Shown here in pieces: positions 8,438-16,372 of a stretch of 64,000 bases of DNA. The first letter of the stretch is position 1. Each line of letters starts with the position of its first letter. The translations under genes and the position numbers were made by a program. This stretch comes from Lachnospiraceae bacterium (lineage in GTDB: Bacteria > Bacillota > Clostridia > Lachnospirales > Lachnospiraceae). The notes below the pieces were generated by a model, which ran no database searches, had not been told where the DNA came from, and saw nothing but the letters and a program-made list of their open reading frames with translations. The stretch spans positions 1-64,000 of the forward strand of contig JAILOK010000011.1 of the NCBI GenBank assembly GCA_024690825.1, read 5' to 3'.

Positions 8438-8953
8438 ATGACAAGGATGACATCAGCCTTTGCAAACAAAATGCTCAGAAAGCTTAATGAGGATAAGGGC
8501 TACTGGCTATCCAAGGAAAGGGAAGGATATCTATATGTGGCCGCTCTTGATGAGGAGCCTGTTATCCCCGAATACGATTATGAGGAGGTATCCAAAAACA
8601 TAGCTGAGATCGATGCTAAGATCGTAAAGATCAAGCATGCGATCAACTTAACAAACTGCACCAACGAGATCAAAGTGGGAGACAACAAAATGACGATCGA
8701 TATGATCCTGGTCAAAATGGCGCAGCTTAACAGAAGAAGGGGCACACTTGATGAGATGCGAAAGCAGCAGCCCAAGAGCAGGATCAATTCGGGAATGTAT
8801 GGTCCAAGGAAAACAGCCCCGGAATACCAGTACATAAATTATGATCTTGATCTCATCAAAAGAGAATATGAGGAAATTGATGCCGAGGTATCTGCAATGC
8901 AGATAGCACTGGATAAATACAATCAGACAGTTGAGTTTGATGTAGATATCTGA
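8438..8953 (+). CDS. Conserved hypothetical helical protein
   Basis: 171 residues, mostly charged helix with heptad-like stretches (EVSKNIAEIDAKIVKIKHAI and LIKREYEEIDAEVSAMQIAL). A middle segment, INLTNCTNEIK, recalls septicolysin/DIP1984-type proteins, which share a coiled-coil plan, but I cannot assign it firmly. The ATG at 8438 follows GGGAGGATAAG; the 27 codons upstream lack a site. A small palindrome (TTAAAC..GTTTAA) lies near 8343. No signal peptide; probably cytosolic. Confidence 0.7.
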   Translation: MTRMTSAFANKMLRKLNEDKGYWLSKEREGYLYVAALDEEPVIPEYDYEEVSKNIAEIDAKIVKIKHAINLTNCTNEIKVGDNKMTIDMILVKMAQLNRRRGTLDEMRKQQPKSRINSGMYGPRKTAPEYQYINYDLDLIKREYEEIDAEVSAMQIALDKYNQTVEFDVDI

Positions 8954-9244
8954 TAAACGGCCGCGAACGCGGCTTTCCGTGCAGCGATTATGATTTGAAA
9001 AATTCCATTATAAGCATTGTTTGGGGCATATGCTCACATGTTCAATGTTGTCGTTCCCCGGTTATCCGGTTATTTATTTATTGGAAAATTATTGTTGATT
9101 GTTCCATTGAGAAAAGTCCAATTGATAAGGTAGATCTTTTACCTTTATAAACAGGTCATTTTTCGTCTGCTGAAAACTTTCCGTCTTCTGACGGTGCGGC
9201 ATGGAAGTTCGGTTATACATGCCGTTTTTAATATCGAATTTAAT
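8954..9244. other. Intergenic stretch without a recognised gene
   Basis: AT-rich spacer of about 290 bases between the helical protein and the hairpin leader. A GC-containing inverted repeat at the start (GGCCGCGAACGCGGC) may be a weak terminator. Nothing else stands out. Confidence 0.4.
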
Positions 9245-9289
9245 TTTTTGCTCCCTGACTCACAAAACAGTTGAGTTGGGGAGCAAAAA
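9245..9289 (+). promoter_or_regulatory. Hairpin sequestering a ribosome-binding site
   Basis: An 11-bp perfect stem (TTTTTGCTCCC at 9245-9255 with GGGAGCAAAAA at 9279-9289) encloses a second 5-bp stem (ACTCA/TGAGT). The 3' arm contains the GGGGAG ribosome site of the 27-codon ORF that follows and reaches the A of its ATG. No T run follows, so it is not a plain terminator. It would block translation when folded. Confidence 0.65.
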
Positions 9290-9372
9290 TGCTTGATAAG
9301 AATAAATTAAACGGATATTATAAATTAAATTCCGTATCCGGTCATGAAGGTTACGAAGAGAATGAGGAATAA
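9289..9372 (+). CDS. 27-residue leader peptide candidate
   Basis: Short ORF (begins MLDKNKLNGYYKLNSVSG, ends EENEE) whose ribosome site sits in the 3' arm of the hairpin at 9245. Its stop overlaps the permease start as TAATG, the classic arrangement for translational coupling. It is hydrophilic and acidic at the end. Its role as a regulatory leader for the permease operon is inferred from position. Confidence 0.5.
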   Translation: MLDKNKLNGYYKLNSVSGHEGYEENEE

Positions 9373-10274
9373 TGACAGAGATCATTAAAACAGAGAGCCT
9401 TTATATCTGGTACTATTTTACGGTGCAGTTTAACCAGATCTTTTGGTACTGGGTGGCCGGCATGGTCATCGGTTCCGTCATTTCAGTGTTCTTTAAGGAC
9501 AGGATCCATAATCTGGTGAGGCAGATGAAGAGCGGCGGCAGCGGTATCGCAGGAATCATTCTGGCATCTGTGCTGGGGACCGCATCGCCTCTTTGCATGT
9601 ACGGGACCATTCCCATAGCAGCTTCCTTTTCCAAAGGCGGTATAAAGGATGAGTGGCTGGCATCCTTTATGATGAGTTCGATCCTGCTCAACCCCCAGCT
9701 TATAATATACAGCGCGGCTCTTGGGATAAAGGTGCTGGTGATACGCATAGTCAGCTGCTTTTTATGCGGCATTGCAGCCGGGCTGATGATCAGACTATTT
9801 TTCAATAAGAAAAGCTTCTTTACCTTCAAAAACTTTGATGAACCGGCAAACAGGGACACGGATCCTGACATGTTCATACGCCTTCTTAAGAACATCTTCC
9901 GGAATTTCAAGGCTACGGGCGTATATTTTCTGGTGGGAGTTTTCCTTTCAGCGCTTTTTCAGAGGTATGTGCCGCAGGAGGCGGTGACCGCGATGTTCGG
10001 CGGAAATGAAGCCTGGGGCGTGCTTATGGCTGCTACCATAGGAGTTCCGCTTTATGTATGCGGAGGCGGGACCATACCCATTCTCAGGGTCTGGCTTGCA
10101 AATGGAATGAGCCTCGGCAGCGCGGCGGCTTTCATGCTCATCGGACCTGCCACAAAGATAACCAACCTGGGCGCGCTCAAGAGTGTTCTCGGAATAAAAA
10201 ATTTCATTTTGTACTGGGTATTTATTATAGTTTTTTCCTGTATGAGCGGATTTCTGATAAACCTGGTATTATAA
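9372..10274 (+). CDS. Permease of the UPF0718/ArsP-like family
   Basis: 300-residue integral membrane protein with two similar halves. Seen: the family motifs SPLCMYGTIPIAASFSKGG in the first half and CGGGTIPILRVWLANGMS..AAAFMLIGPATKITNLG in the second. Known relatives include the organoarsenical exporter ArsP and YraQ; most have no known substrate. Coupled to the upstream leader peptide by TAATG and followed 26 bases later by the DUF362 gene, so probably one operon. The Cys pair (one in each motif) could bind a soft metal or thiol-reactive substrate, which is inference. Confidence 0.88.
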   Translation: MTEIIKTESLYIWYYFTVQFNQIFWYWVAGMVIGSVISVFFKDRIHNLVRQMKSGGSGIAGIILASVLGTASPLCMYGTIPIAASFSKGGIKDEWLASFMMSSILLNPQLIIYSAALGIKVLVIRIVSCFLCGIAAGLMIRLFFNKKSFFTFKNFDEPANRDTDPDMFIRLLKNIFRNFKATGVYFLVGVFLSALFQRYVPQEAVTAMFGGNEAWGVLMAATIGVPLYVCGGGTIPILRVWLANGMSLGSAAAFMLIGPATKITNLGALKSVLGIKNFILYWVFIIVFSCMSGFLINLVL

Positions 10275-10300
10275 AAATAAATTAAGGAGAGCAGGATAAT

Positions 10301-11380
10301 ATGTCAGATATGGAAATAAAAGACAAAAAGAAAAGATCCGGACTGAAAAAATTCATTGTGGGATTGACAGTGACTATCGGCGTGATCGCCGGTCTTGCGG
10401 CAGTATACATGATACATATGCATTATGATATACAGCCTCATGAATACTATGATATAGAAACGATGGAAAAGGAAGGGCGCAGCATCGGGGATCATTCCAC
10501 TGTATATGTCACTTATGATATAAGTCCCGAAGCCCTGATGAAGGCGTATGATGCGCTGGGAGTTTCACCTTCCGGAAAAGCGGCCGTCAAACTTTCAACC
10601 GGCGAAGCGGGAAATGATAATCATCTCGATCCTGATCTCATAAAAGATCTGGTTCATCGCGTGGACGGTACCATAGTCGAATGCAACACCGCATACAGCG
10701 GTTCCAGGAGAGCCGAGACAGCGATGCACAGACAGGTTGCAAAGGAACACGGTTTTACCGATATTGCCGGACTGGATATCATGGATGAGGACGGCTATAT
10801 GTCCATTCCTGTAGCAAGAGGCGATCATCTTAAGGAAAACTGGGTGGGAGAACATCTGGCAAACTATGATTTCGTTCTGGTGCTCAGCCATTTTAAGGGG
10901 CATCCCATGGGAGGTTTCGGCGGAGCTCTGAAAAATATCTCCATAGGCATCGCATCTTCAAGGGGAAAGACCAGGATACATACCGGCGGGTTGTTTTCCA
11001 AACCGCCCATTGATCTGGGAGCTATGATAACCAATCAGGATGTTTTCACTGACTCCATGGCAGAGGCAGCTCTTTCCGTATCTGATTATGAAGGCCACGG
11101 AGAGAATATCGTATATATCAGTGTGATGAACAACATGTCCGTGGACTGTGATTGTGTTTCAACTCCCGCGCCCGTGACCATGGATGATATAGGAATACTT
11201 GCTTCCAGAGATCCCGTGGCCCTCGATCAGGCCTGTGTTGATCTGGTGTTCAGATCAGAGGATGGTGAAGATCTGAGACAGAGGATACTGGAAAAGAACG
11301 GTCTTAATATCCTGTCCCACGCAGAGAAGATAGGACTCGGAAACAGGGCGTACAGCCTGGTTTCGCTGGATGAGGAATGA
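10301..11380 (+). CDS. Membrane-anchored DUF362 protein
   Basis: 359 residues with an N-terminal transmembrane anchor at about residues 17-40, then a DUF362 domain (VYVTYDISPEAL, AVKLSTGEAGNDNHLDPDL, LSHFKGHPMGGFGGALKNISIG, and a C-terminal ASRDPVALDQACVDLV). DUF362 proteins are often fused to ferredoxin domains; here there is no Cys cluster of that sort, so any redox partner must be separate. The start follows AAGGAGAGCAGG. It lies between the permease and an esterase in an apparent operon. Confidence 0.87.
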   Translation: MSDMEIKDKKKRSGLKKFIVGLTVTIGVIAGLAAVYMIHMHYDIQPHEYYDIETMEKEGRSIGDHSTVYVTYDISPEALMKAYDALGVSPSGKAAVKLSTGEAGNDNHLDPDLIKDLVHRVDGTIVECNTAYSGSRRAETAMHRQVAKEHGFTDIAGLDIMDEDGYMSIPVARGDHLKENWVGEHLANYDFVLVLSHFKGHPMGGFGGALKNISIGIASSRGKTRIHTGGLFSKPPIDLGAMITNQDVFTDSMAEAALSVSDYEGHGENIVYISVMNNMSVDCDCVSTPAPVTMDDIGILASRDPVALDQACVDLVFRSEDGEDLRQRILEKNGLNILSHAEKIGLGNRAYSLVSLDEE

Positions 11381-11383
11381 TCG

Positions 11384-12217
11384 ATGAATGATTTTTTAAG
11401 AGAAAGCTTCAGCTATTCAAAAATTTTCAAAGAGATCAGGAAAATCGAAAGGAAGATCGATCCTGAAAAACTGGCCTACGGCCCGGATAAAAATCAGTAT
11501 TACTTCTATTATGAACCTGATGAACTACGATCGGATAAGATCATAGTCTGGATCCATGGAGGCGGGTGGAATGCCGGCACGCCTGAGGATTTTGATTATA
11601 TGGGACAACGCATCGCCGGTGAGGGTTACAGGTTCATATCAATAGGCTACAGACTGTCCACGCAGAAAAAATATCCTGCGCAGATCGAAGATGTCTCGGC
11701 AGGATATAATCACGCGGTCTCAAATCTGAAAGAAAAGGGGATCGATAACCCTAAGATCATCATCTGTGGGCCCAGTGCAGGCGCGCATCTGTCTTCGATC
11801 CTGACATTCAGCAAAGCAGATCAGGAAAGATACGGAGTAGACATATCCGGAGTGGTAGGTTATGTGGGATGGGGAGGCCCCTACTGCTTTAATGAAAAGA
11901 CCTCTTTTGTTTTAAGACTTCTTGAGAATCAGCTTTTTCCCAAGGGATATGACAGAAAGCAGGCAGAACCGGTTTCTCTTCTGACAGATAATAATATCCC
12001 GATGCTTCTGATACAGAGCAGACATGACGGAATCGTGGATTTTTCATTTGCCGAAGATTTCCGCGACAGAGCCTGTGAGCTTGGCATGCAGTGCGAGCTC
12101 TACGAAGTGACGGATGAACTGAACACTCATTCCTGGTATACCGCCGGAGTATTTGTCAAAAACCGCAGTGAAAATAAGAGCGTTGACAAGTTCTATACAT
12201 GGGTGGAGGAGAGGTGA
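11384..12217 (+). CDS. Alpha/beta hydrolase, HSL/BD-FAE-like esterase
   Basis: 277 residues. Seen: oxyanion motif IHGGGWNAG at about residues 59-67, nucleophile motif GPSAGAH with its Ser near residue 126, Asp in QSRHDGIVDF and His in LNTHSWY, a complete triad set. No signal peptide, so cytosolic. It begins 4 bases after the DUF362 stop, so it belongs to the same operon. Carbohydrate-ester or small-ester hydrolysis is likely; the true substrate is unknown. Confidence 0.88.
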   Translation: MNDFLRESFSYSKIFKEIRKIERKIDPEKLAYGPDKNQYYFYYEPDELRSDKIIVWIHGGGWNAGTPEDFDYMGQRIAGEGYRFISIGYRLSTQKKYPAQIEDVSAGYNHAVSNLKEKGIDNPKIIICGPSAGAHLSSILTFSKADQERYGVDISGVVGYVGWGGPYCFNEKTSFVLRLLENQLFPKGYDRKQAEPVSLLTDNNIPMLLIQSRHDGIVDFSFAEDFRDRACELGMQCELYEVTDELNTHSWYTAGVFVKNRSENKSVDKFYTWVEER

Positions 12218-12235
12218 AGTCTATTTTTTTTGCCC

Positions 12236-12312
12236 TTGCATCCGAACATTTGTTTGTGGTTATTATCGGACACATAAATTGCTACGATCAGAGCATAGAA
12301 CACAACAGGAGC
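12236..12312 (+). promoter_or_regulatory. LexA-box promoter, copy 1
   Basis: CGAACATTTGTTTG at 12243-12256 fits the Gram-positive LexA (DinR) box pattern CGAAC-N4-GTTYG. It sits between a -35-like TTGCAT (12236) and a -10-like TATTAT (12261-12266). The segment from the box to about 12312 is closely repeated at 13430-13500 (copy 2), including GGACAC and TGCTACGAT blocks. It drives the 53-residue protein gene at 12354. Confidence 0.65.
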
Positions 12313-12353
12313 AACATATGAGCCCGGTTCCGGGAAAGAACGGAGGTATAAAG

Positions 12354-12515
12354 ATGGCTGTAAAAACATTTTATAAGGTTATCGTATTAAGGATCGATGT
12401 ATTTGAAAGTGAGATAGTCGACGAGCGTCACTTCCCCGATGCGGCAGAAGCAATGAAGTTCTGCGACAACATCAATAATACTACCGAATATACGACGTTT
12501 GCGGTGAAGATGTGA
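12354..12515 (+). CDS. 53-residue protein under a LexA-type promoter
   Basis: Small soluble protein starting MAVKTFYKVIVLRIDVFESE, predicted as a beta-hairpin then a helix (AAEAMKFCDNINNT). The ATG at 12354 follows CGGAGGTATAAAG; a longer in-frame ORF from 12153 overlaps the esterase and has no ribosome site. I do not recognise a family. The SOS-type promoter implies induction after DNA damage, so a cell-division or repair modulator is possible. That is inference from the promoter only. Confidence 0.65.
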   Translation: MAVKTFYKVIVLRIDVFESEIVDERHFPDAAEAMKFCDNINNTTEYTTFAVKM

Positions 12516-12653
12516 ATGAAGTCCGTTTTTTTGTTCTTCTGATTCAAATTTGATTTTTCTTCCGATTTGAGGTAAAGTTCTTTAACACTAATGCGCATAC
12601 ATCAAGAATATGCGTAATTCGTATTGCATTTTTGGAAGGATGATAAAAATATA

Positions 12654-13310
12654 ATGACCGGCACACTGTTTGCAGTCGGGGTGGGTCCGGGAGATCCCGA
12701 ACTGATAACGATCAAAGCAGTAAATGTATTAAAGAAAGCAGATATAATTGCATGTCCTGTAAGGGGAACAGATCCGGGATATGCGTATCAGATCGCATCC
12801 GTAGCCGTACCGGAGCTGACTGCAAAAGAAAAACTGCTGCTTGATTTTCCGATGGGAGAGGGTGATCAGAGTACGGCGCATAATGAAGGTGCAAAAAGAA
12901 TAATCGCTGCACTCGAATCCGGTAATGATGTGGCATTCGTTACCCTGGGGGACCCCTGTTTTTACTCATCGTTCGGATATATCAGCAAAATAATAAGAGA
13001 CTCGGGATTTAATGTTGAAATAGTCAGCGGAATACCTTCTTTCTGTGCAGTTCCGGCAAAACTGAAGCTGATGATGGCCCAGGGGAAAGAATCCGTCATG
13101 ATCACTGCGGGGGATTACCGCGATTTTGATGGTACCCTGATCATTTTAAAAGCCGGAAGAAATCTGACCGGATTAAAAGAAAAAATAAAGGAAAAAGGTA
13201 AATCTGCGTACCTTGTCGAAAACTGCGGAATGCCGGATGAAAAGGTATATCGCGGCATACAGTCAATTCCCGATGAGGCAGGCTATTTTTCAATCCTTAT
13301 CGTCCAATAG
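12654..13310 (+). CDS. cbiL: Precorrin-2 / cobalt-factor-II C20-methyltransferase
   Basis: Tetrapyrrole methylase of cobalamin synthesis, adding a methyl from SAM to C20 of the corrin precursor. Seen: GVGPGDPELITIKA at the N-terminus, the TLGDPCFYSSFGY motif, and SGIPSFCAVPAKL. 218 residues is a typical length. The ATG at 12654 follows TTGGAAGGATGAT. No other cob/cbi gene is near, and no clear cobalamin riboswitch is visible in the short leader, although a hairpin (CGCATA..TATGCG near 12592-12613) lies before it. Confidence 0.9.
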   Translation: MTGTLFAVGVGPGDPELITIKAVNVLKKADIIACPVRGTDPGYAYQIASVAVPELTAKEKLLLDFPMGEGDQSTAHNEGAKRIIAALESGNDVAFVTLGDPCFYSSFGYISKIIRDSGFNVEIVSGIPSFCAVPAKLKLMMAQGKESVMITAGDYRDFDGTLIILKAGRNLTGLKEKIKEKGKSAYLVENCGMPDEKVYRGIQSIPDEAGYFSILIVQ

Positions 13311-13361
13311 ACACATACCGGAAGGATCTTTGTAATATCCAATAATCTGTATAGCGAAAAA

Positions 13362-13387
13362 AGAACGGCAGACCCGTTCTTTTTTGC
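13362..13387 (+). terminator. Intrinsic terminator of cbiL
   Basis: AGAACGG (13362-13368) pairs perfectly with CCGTTCT (13374-13380) around a 5-base loop, followed by TTTTTT. Confidence 0.9.
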
Positions 13388-13425
13388 ATAAAAAATCTGA
13401 AGAATACAGTAAATATGCGCCTTTC

Positions 13426-13500
13426 TAGGTCGAACAATTGTTTGCGGTTATTATTGGACACTATAACTGCTACGATTATAGTACAGAACAAAACAACCCG
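13426..13500 (+). promoter_or_regulatory. LexA-box promoter, copy 2
   Basis: CGAACAATTGTTTG at 13431-13444 is a LexA-type box (CGAAC-N4-GTTTG), followed by TATTAT at 13449-13454 as a likely -10. From the box on, it parallels copy 1 at 12242-12312 with the same order of blocks (GGTTATTAT, GGACAC, TGCTACGAT, AGAACA). It drives the 62-residue gene at 13551. Confidence 0.65.
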
Positions 13501-13550
13501 TCTTTGCACCTGAAAAGCACAATTTTAAGAGATACAAGGAGGAAAGAAAA

Positions 13551-13739
13551 ATGTTTGGATTCGGAAAGAAAGAAAATCAGATAAACGATCTTGCAAAGAA
13601 CATGTCATATCGGGACAGGAAGGAATTCAACAAAAGCATGAAGCAGGCACAGCGCGAGGCCGACAAACGCAGGAGAGAGCGGGAAGAAGAGATCTGGGAC
13701 GAGGCCCTCTGGATGGCTGAGATGTTCATGGATGACTAA
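13551..13739 (+). CDS. 62-residue charged helical protein under a LexA-type promoter
   Basis: Highly charged protein with a central Lys/Arg/Glu helix (KQAQREADKRRREREEEIWD) and a short amphipathic C-terminus (EALWMAEMFMDD). The ATG follows AAGGAGGAAAG. No family recognised. The shape (coiled helix plus hydrophobic tail) and SOS-type promoter recall small damage-induced regulators of division or repair, but no homology supports this. Confidence 0.72.
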   Translation: MFGFGKKENQINDLAKNMSYRDRKEFNKSMKQAQREADKRRREREEEIWDEALWMAEMFMDD

Positions 13740-13942
13740 GGTCTTGTTTCCTGCATACATCATAATCTGCCGGAAAAGGAAAATAAAGATCAGTAAGTCA
13801 CCTATCCGGATATATATTTCACAATCTCGTCAAAGTATGATGATACTATCAAGGATCCTTTTGCAAATGGAGGTAAGCCGGACCGGTTCAATAGGGGGAT
13901 ACGGATAATAAGGACCGGTGCAGATTCAGAAAGGAGAAGAGT

Positions 13943-15157
13943 ATGTGTGAACTGATGATCGAAAAAGGTGTAGTTATCGACGATGTGGATGCTGTAATGG
14001 AGTGGATCTGGAACCTGAGCGGTAAAACGGTTTCCGGAGCAGAAACCATCAGAAAATTCGTTAAGAATGAAAAATCGACCAGATTCTATGTCGATAATAA
14101 GGGCTCGTGCAAGATGCAGCCTGATGCGGATACTGTCTATCTGTGGCTTGACAGCGGCTTCACAGATTACTGCGGCGATCCGATCATGATATCTCTGCTT
14201 AATTCGGACGGCGGATACCGCGGCCACTTTGCCGGATCCTTCAATACTCTTGCCAATAAGATCAGAGATTATTATCCGCAGAATATAAGACATATCAACA
14301 ATAACCTTGATTCCTTTAAGAGTAAATACGAACGAAAGATCTCTGAACGCAAAACGAAACATATCGATGATGAGAGGGAATATCTGATTTCCCTGAGTAA
14401 CGAAGAAGCATGCTTCGGATCGATGCAGTATGTACTGAACGGAATAAAGATAGATATCTCACTTCCGGAAGCTGAAGAACCGGAGACAGTTGAAGAAGAG
14501 ATAGTAAAAACAGAAGAACCTGAATATGAAATGACCGATGACGAGCAGGAGATAACCATAGGCTTACTTCTTGAAAAGATAGATGACATGCAGGAATACA
14601 TAGACGAGCTTCTGGATGAGATCAGGAGATTCAATTCCGAAGATAAGGTCAAAATGGAAGAACTGGAGGCCAAAAACAGGGAGTACCGGAAAGCTCTTGT
14701 AGATATGAGACTCTTTATGGAAAAGGAAGAAGCCGGCAGACCGGAAGATAATGAAAAAGACCTGGCCGAAGGACATTCACTTCTCGGAAGAAACAGCAAG
14801 ATCCTGGTCCTTGGCGCTACGGCACTTGACCAAAAGACAATGAACGGCATCGCAAAGACCTACGGTTTCGAGAAAAATGATTTTGAATATGAAACAGACT
14901 ATTCAAAGATAGTAAGCTTTGCAAGCCGCATCAACAGCGGAAGCCGCTATGCAGCGATCATCATCGGCGCCTGCCCTCATAAGGTACAGAATCTCGGTGA
15001 CTGGTCAAGCCTCATAGAAAAATGCAAAAACGATGAGAACCTTCCGTTCGCCTGTGATGCAAGGAGCAAGGCAGGAGAGTTGAAGGTGACGAAGGAATCA
15101 TACAGGAATGCGTTGTTGAGCGTGTGTAATGAGCTGAAGATGAAGAAAGCGGGATAA
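13943..15157 (+). CDS. Coiled-coil protein with a DUF2325-like C-terminal domain
   Basis: 404 residues. The N-terminal ~135 residues form an unknown globular part, then a charged linker rich in Glu (residues ~175-200) and a coiled coil (EKIDDMQEYIDELLDEIRRF). The C-terminal ~110 residues look like a Rossmann-like DUF2325 domain: KILVLGATALDQKTMNGIAKTYG, then YAAIIIGACPHKV, and a CKND..LP segment. DUF2325 proteins are poorly understood and often plasmid- or transposon-linked. The start follows AAAGGAGAAGAG. Family assignment of the C-terminus is moderate. Confidence 0.7.
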   Translation: MCELMIEKGVVIDDVDAVMEWIWNLSGKTVSGAETIRKFVKNEKSTRFYVDNKGSCKMQPDADTVYLWLDSGFTDYCGDPIMISLLNSDGGYRGHFAGSFNTLANKIRDYYPQNIRHINNNLDSFKSKYERKISERKTKHIDDEREYLISLSNEEACFGSMQYVLNGIKIDISLPEAEEPETVEEEIVKTEEPEYEMTDDEQEITIGLLLEKIDDMQEYIDELLDEIRRFNSEDKVKMEELEAKNREYRKALVDMRLFMEKEEAGRPEDNEKDLAEGHSLLGRNSKILVLGATALDQKTMNGIAKTYGFEKNDFEYETDYSKIVSFASRINSGSRYAAIIIGACPHKVQNLGDWSSLIEKCKNDENLPFACDARSKAGELKVTKESYRNALLSVCNELKMKKAG

Positions 15158-15187
15158 ATTAAACAGTATTCATTAGAAATAAAGAGA

Positions 15188-16051
15188 TCATTGATCAGAT
15201 CTAATATATTTGCATCTGGGGTAGTTGGAACACCCTAGAAAAGTCGAACCTGCGTAAACACCTTTTTTGGCTGTTCTCGGGACCAATTTCCCTCCACACT
15301 TTGGACATACTCCCTCTTTGGAAAAAGGAGATACGATTGAATTATATTCGGCTTGTTGAATGTCTTTAATATGCTGAGTCTTGATGTCATCTGAAACATT
15401 GACAAACTTTAGGAGAACAAAATAAATATCTTCAATCTTTTCAGGAGTTAATTTATCTTCAGTTTTAGCTGATAAATCTATGATAGTGGAAAGCAATTTA
15501 TATCTGTTTATGACTTTTATGTTGGAACTATGAATGGTGATGTCCTTCAGCTCGCAATCATCAGAAAAAACAATAATTGAATGTATGGGGATATGTTCTT
15601 CTATCTGTTTTCTAAGCCATTTGATATGTGTTCTATTTTGCATTACAGGGTTGTAAAAATGCTCTTTGTGAGCCATCCGCCCACTTGGAAGAGTCTGAGT
15701 CCATTGTTGTCTATCTTCTGAACCAAATATCCAACCACTGTAATTTTTGCTTTCAATAACAAATATTCCAGATGTATGTATCATTATGACATCTACTTCA
15801 GAAGTTTTTCCATCCTGTGCAGGAAGATAGCAGTTAAAAAGAAATCTGACTCCGATAGATTCAAGATGTTTAAGTGTCAAATAGACCTGGTATTCCCCCC
15901 AGCAACCGGAGTCTGCTCGTAGAGCAAAAAGAGACTTGCCTGTTTGCTTAAAATACTCAGTTTTTTTATATCGAATATTCGTTATGATCGACCAAGCTAT
16001 AGAGCCAGCCAGAATAAGCAAAAAGCAGATTATCAAAAACATAGATATCAC
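15188..16051 (-). CDS. NERD nuclease-related protein with a C4 zinc finger
   Basis: 287 residues. An N-terminal membrane anchor (residues 1-22) is followed by a NERD domain (GCWGEYQVYLTLKHL, then SEVDVIMIHTSGIFVIESKNYSGWIFG, the conserved D..E.K core). The C-terminus is a topoisomerase-type C4 zinc finger (CPKCGGKLVPR..STFLGCSNYPRCKY). NERD is a PD-(D/E)XK-like predicted nuclease fold. It is divergent from the HNH gene at 16373 across an AT-rich spacer, and may belong to a small DNA-processing or defence locus. Confidence 0.9.
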   Translation of the reverse strand: MISMFLIICFLLILAGSIAWSIITNIRYKKTEYFKQTGKSLFALRADSGCWGEYQVYLTLKHLESIGVRFLFNCYLPAQDGKTSEVDVIMIHTSGIFVIESKNYSGWIFGSEDRQQWTQTLPSGRMAHKEHFYNPVMQNRTHIKWLRKQIEEHIPIHSIIVFSDDCELKDITIHSSNIKVINRYKLLSTIIDLSAKTEDKLTPEKIEDIYFVLLKFVNVSDDIKTQHIKDIQQAEYNSIVSPFSKEGVCPKCGGKLVPRTAKKGVYAGSTFLGCSNYPRCKYIRSDQ

Positions 16052-16372
16052 CGCATATTTAGGAAATAGTAATTATGACCATATACTATAATGTGCAAAA
16101 TTGGCGGTCAAATAACTGCTGAAATAGGAACATTAAGGATTTCAAAGATTATCATAAAATAGTATAATTATTTTTGCTTCAGGAAATTGGATATGAGTTG
16201 ATCTATATTTTGATTGACTGGAAGATAGTTGGGATAAACATGTATGCTATATACACAGTTTTTGTGTTTTTTTCATTACTTATATTTATTACATGCGGTT
16301 AGGATTATCTTTTAAGGTTTGATAAGATATTTGATGAATTTGGAATGTAACAAGTAAACGGTAGGTGAAAAC
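16052..16372. other. AT-rich divergent intergenic region
   Basis: 320 bases holding promoters in both directions. A -10-like TATAAT lies at about 16163. A 20-codon hydrophobic ORF (16240-16302) is the only coding candidate. No strong hairpin seen. Confidence 0.45.
16240..16302 (+). CDS. 20-residue hydrophobic peptide candidate
   Basis: The reading is MYAIYTVFVFFSLLIFITCG, one membrane-spanning helix. A weak GGGAT site lies 4 bases before its ATG. It resembles small membrane toxins or a broken lipoprotein signal peptide in form only. It is the sole open short frame in the NERD/HNH spacer. Confidence 0.25.
   Translation: MYAIYTVFVFFSLLIFITCG

Noticed and set aside
12153-12353. Upstream extension of the 53-residue gene
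   Set aside because: It overlaps the esterase in another frame, crosses the LexA promoter and has no ribosome site.
12516-12653. Cobalamin riboswitch before cbiL
   Set aside because: The leader is too short and lacks the B12-box pattern; only a small hairpin is visible.
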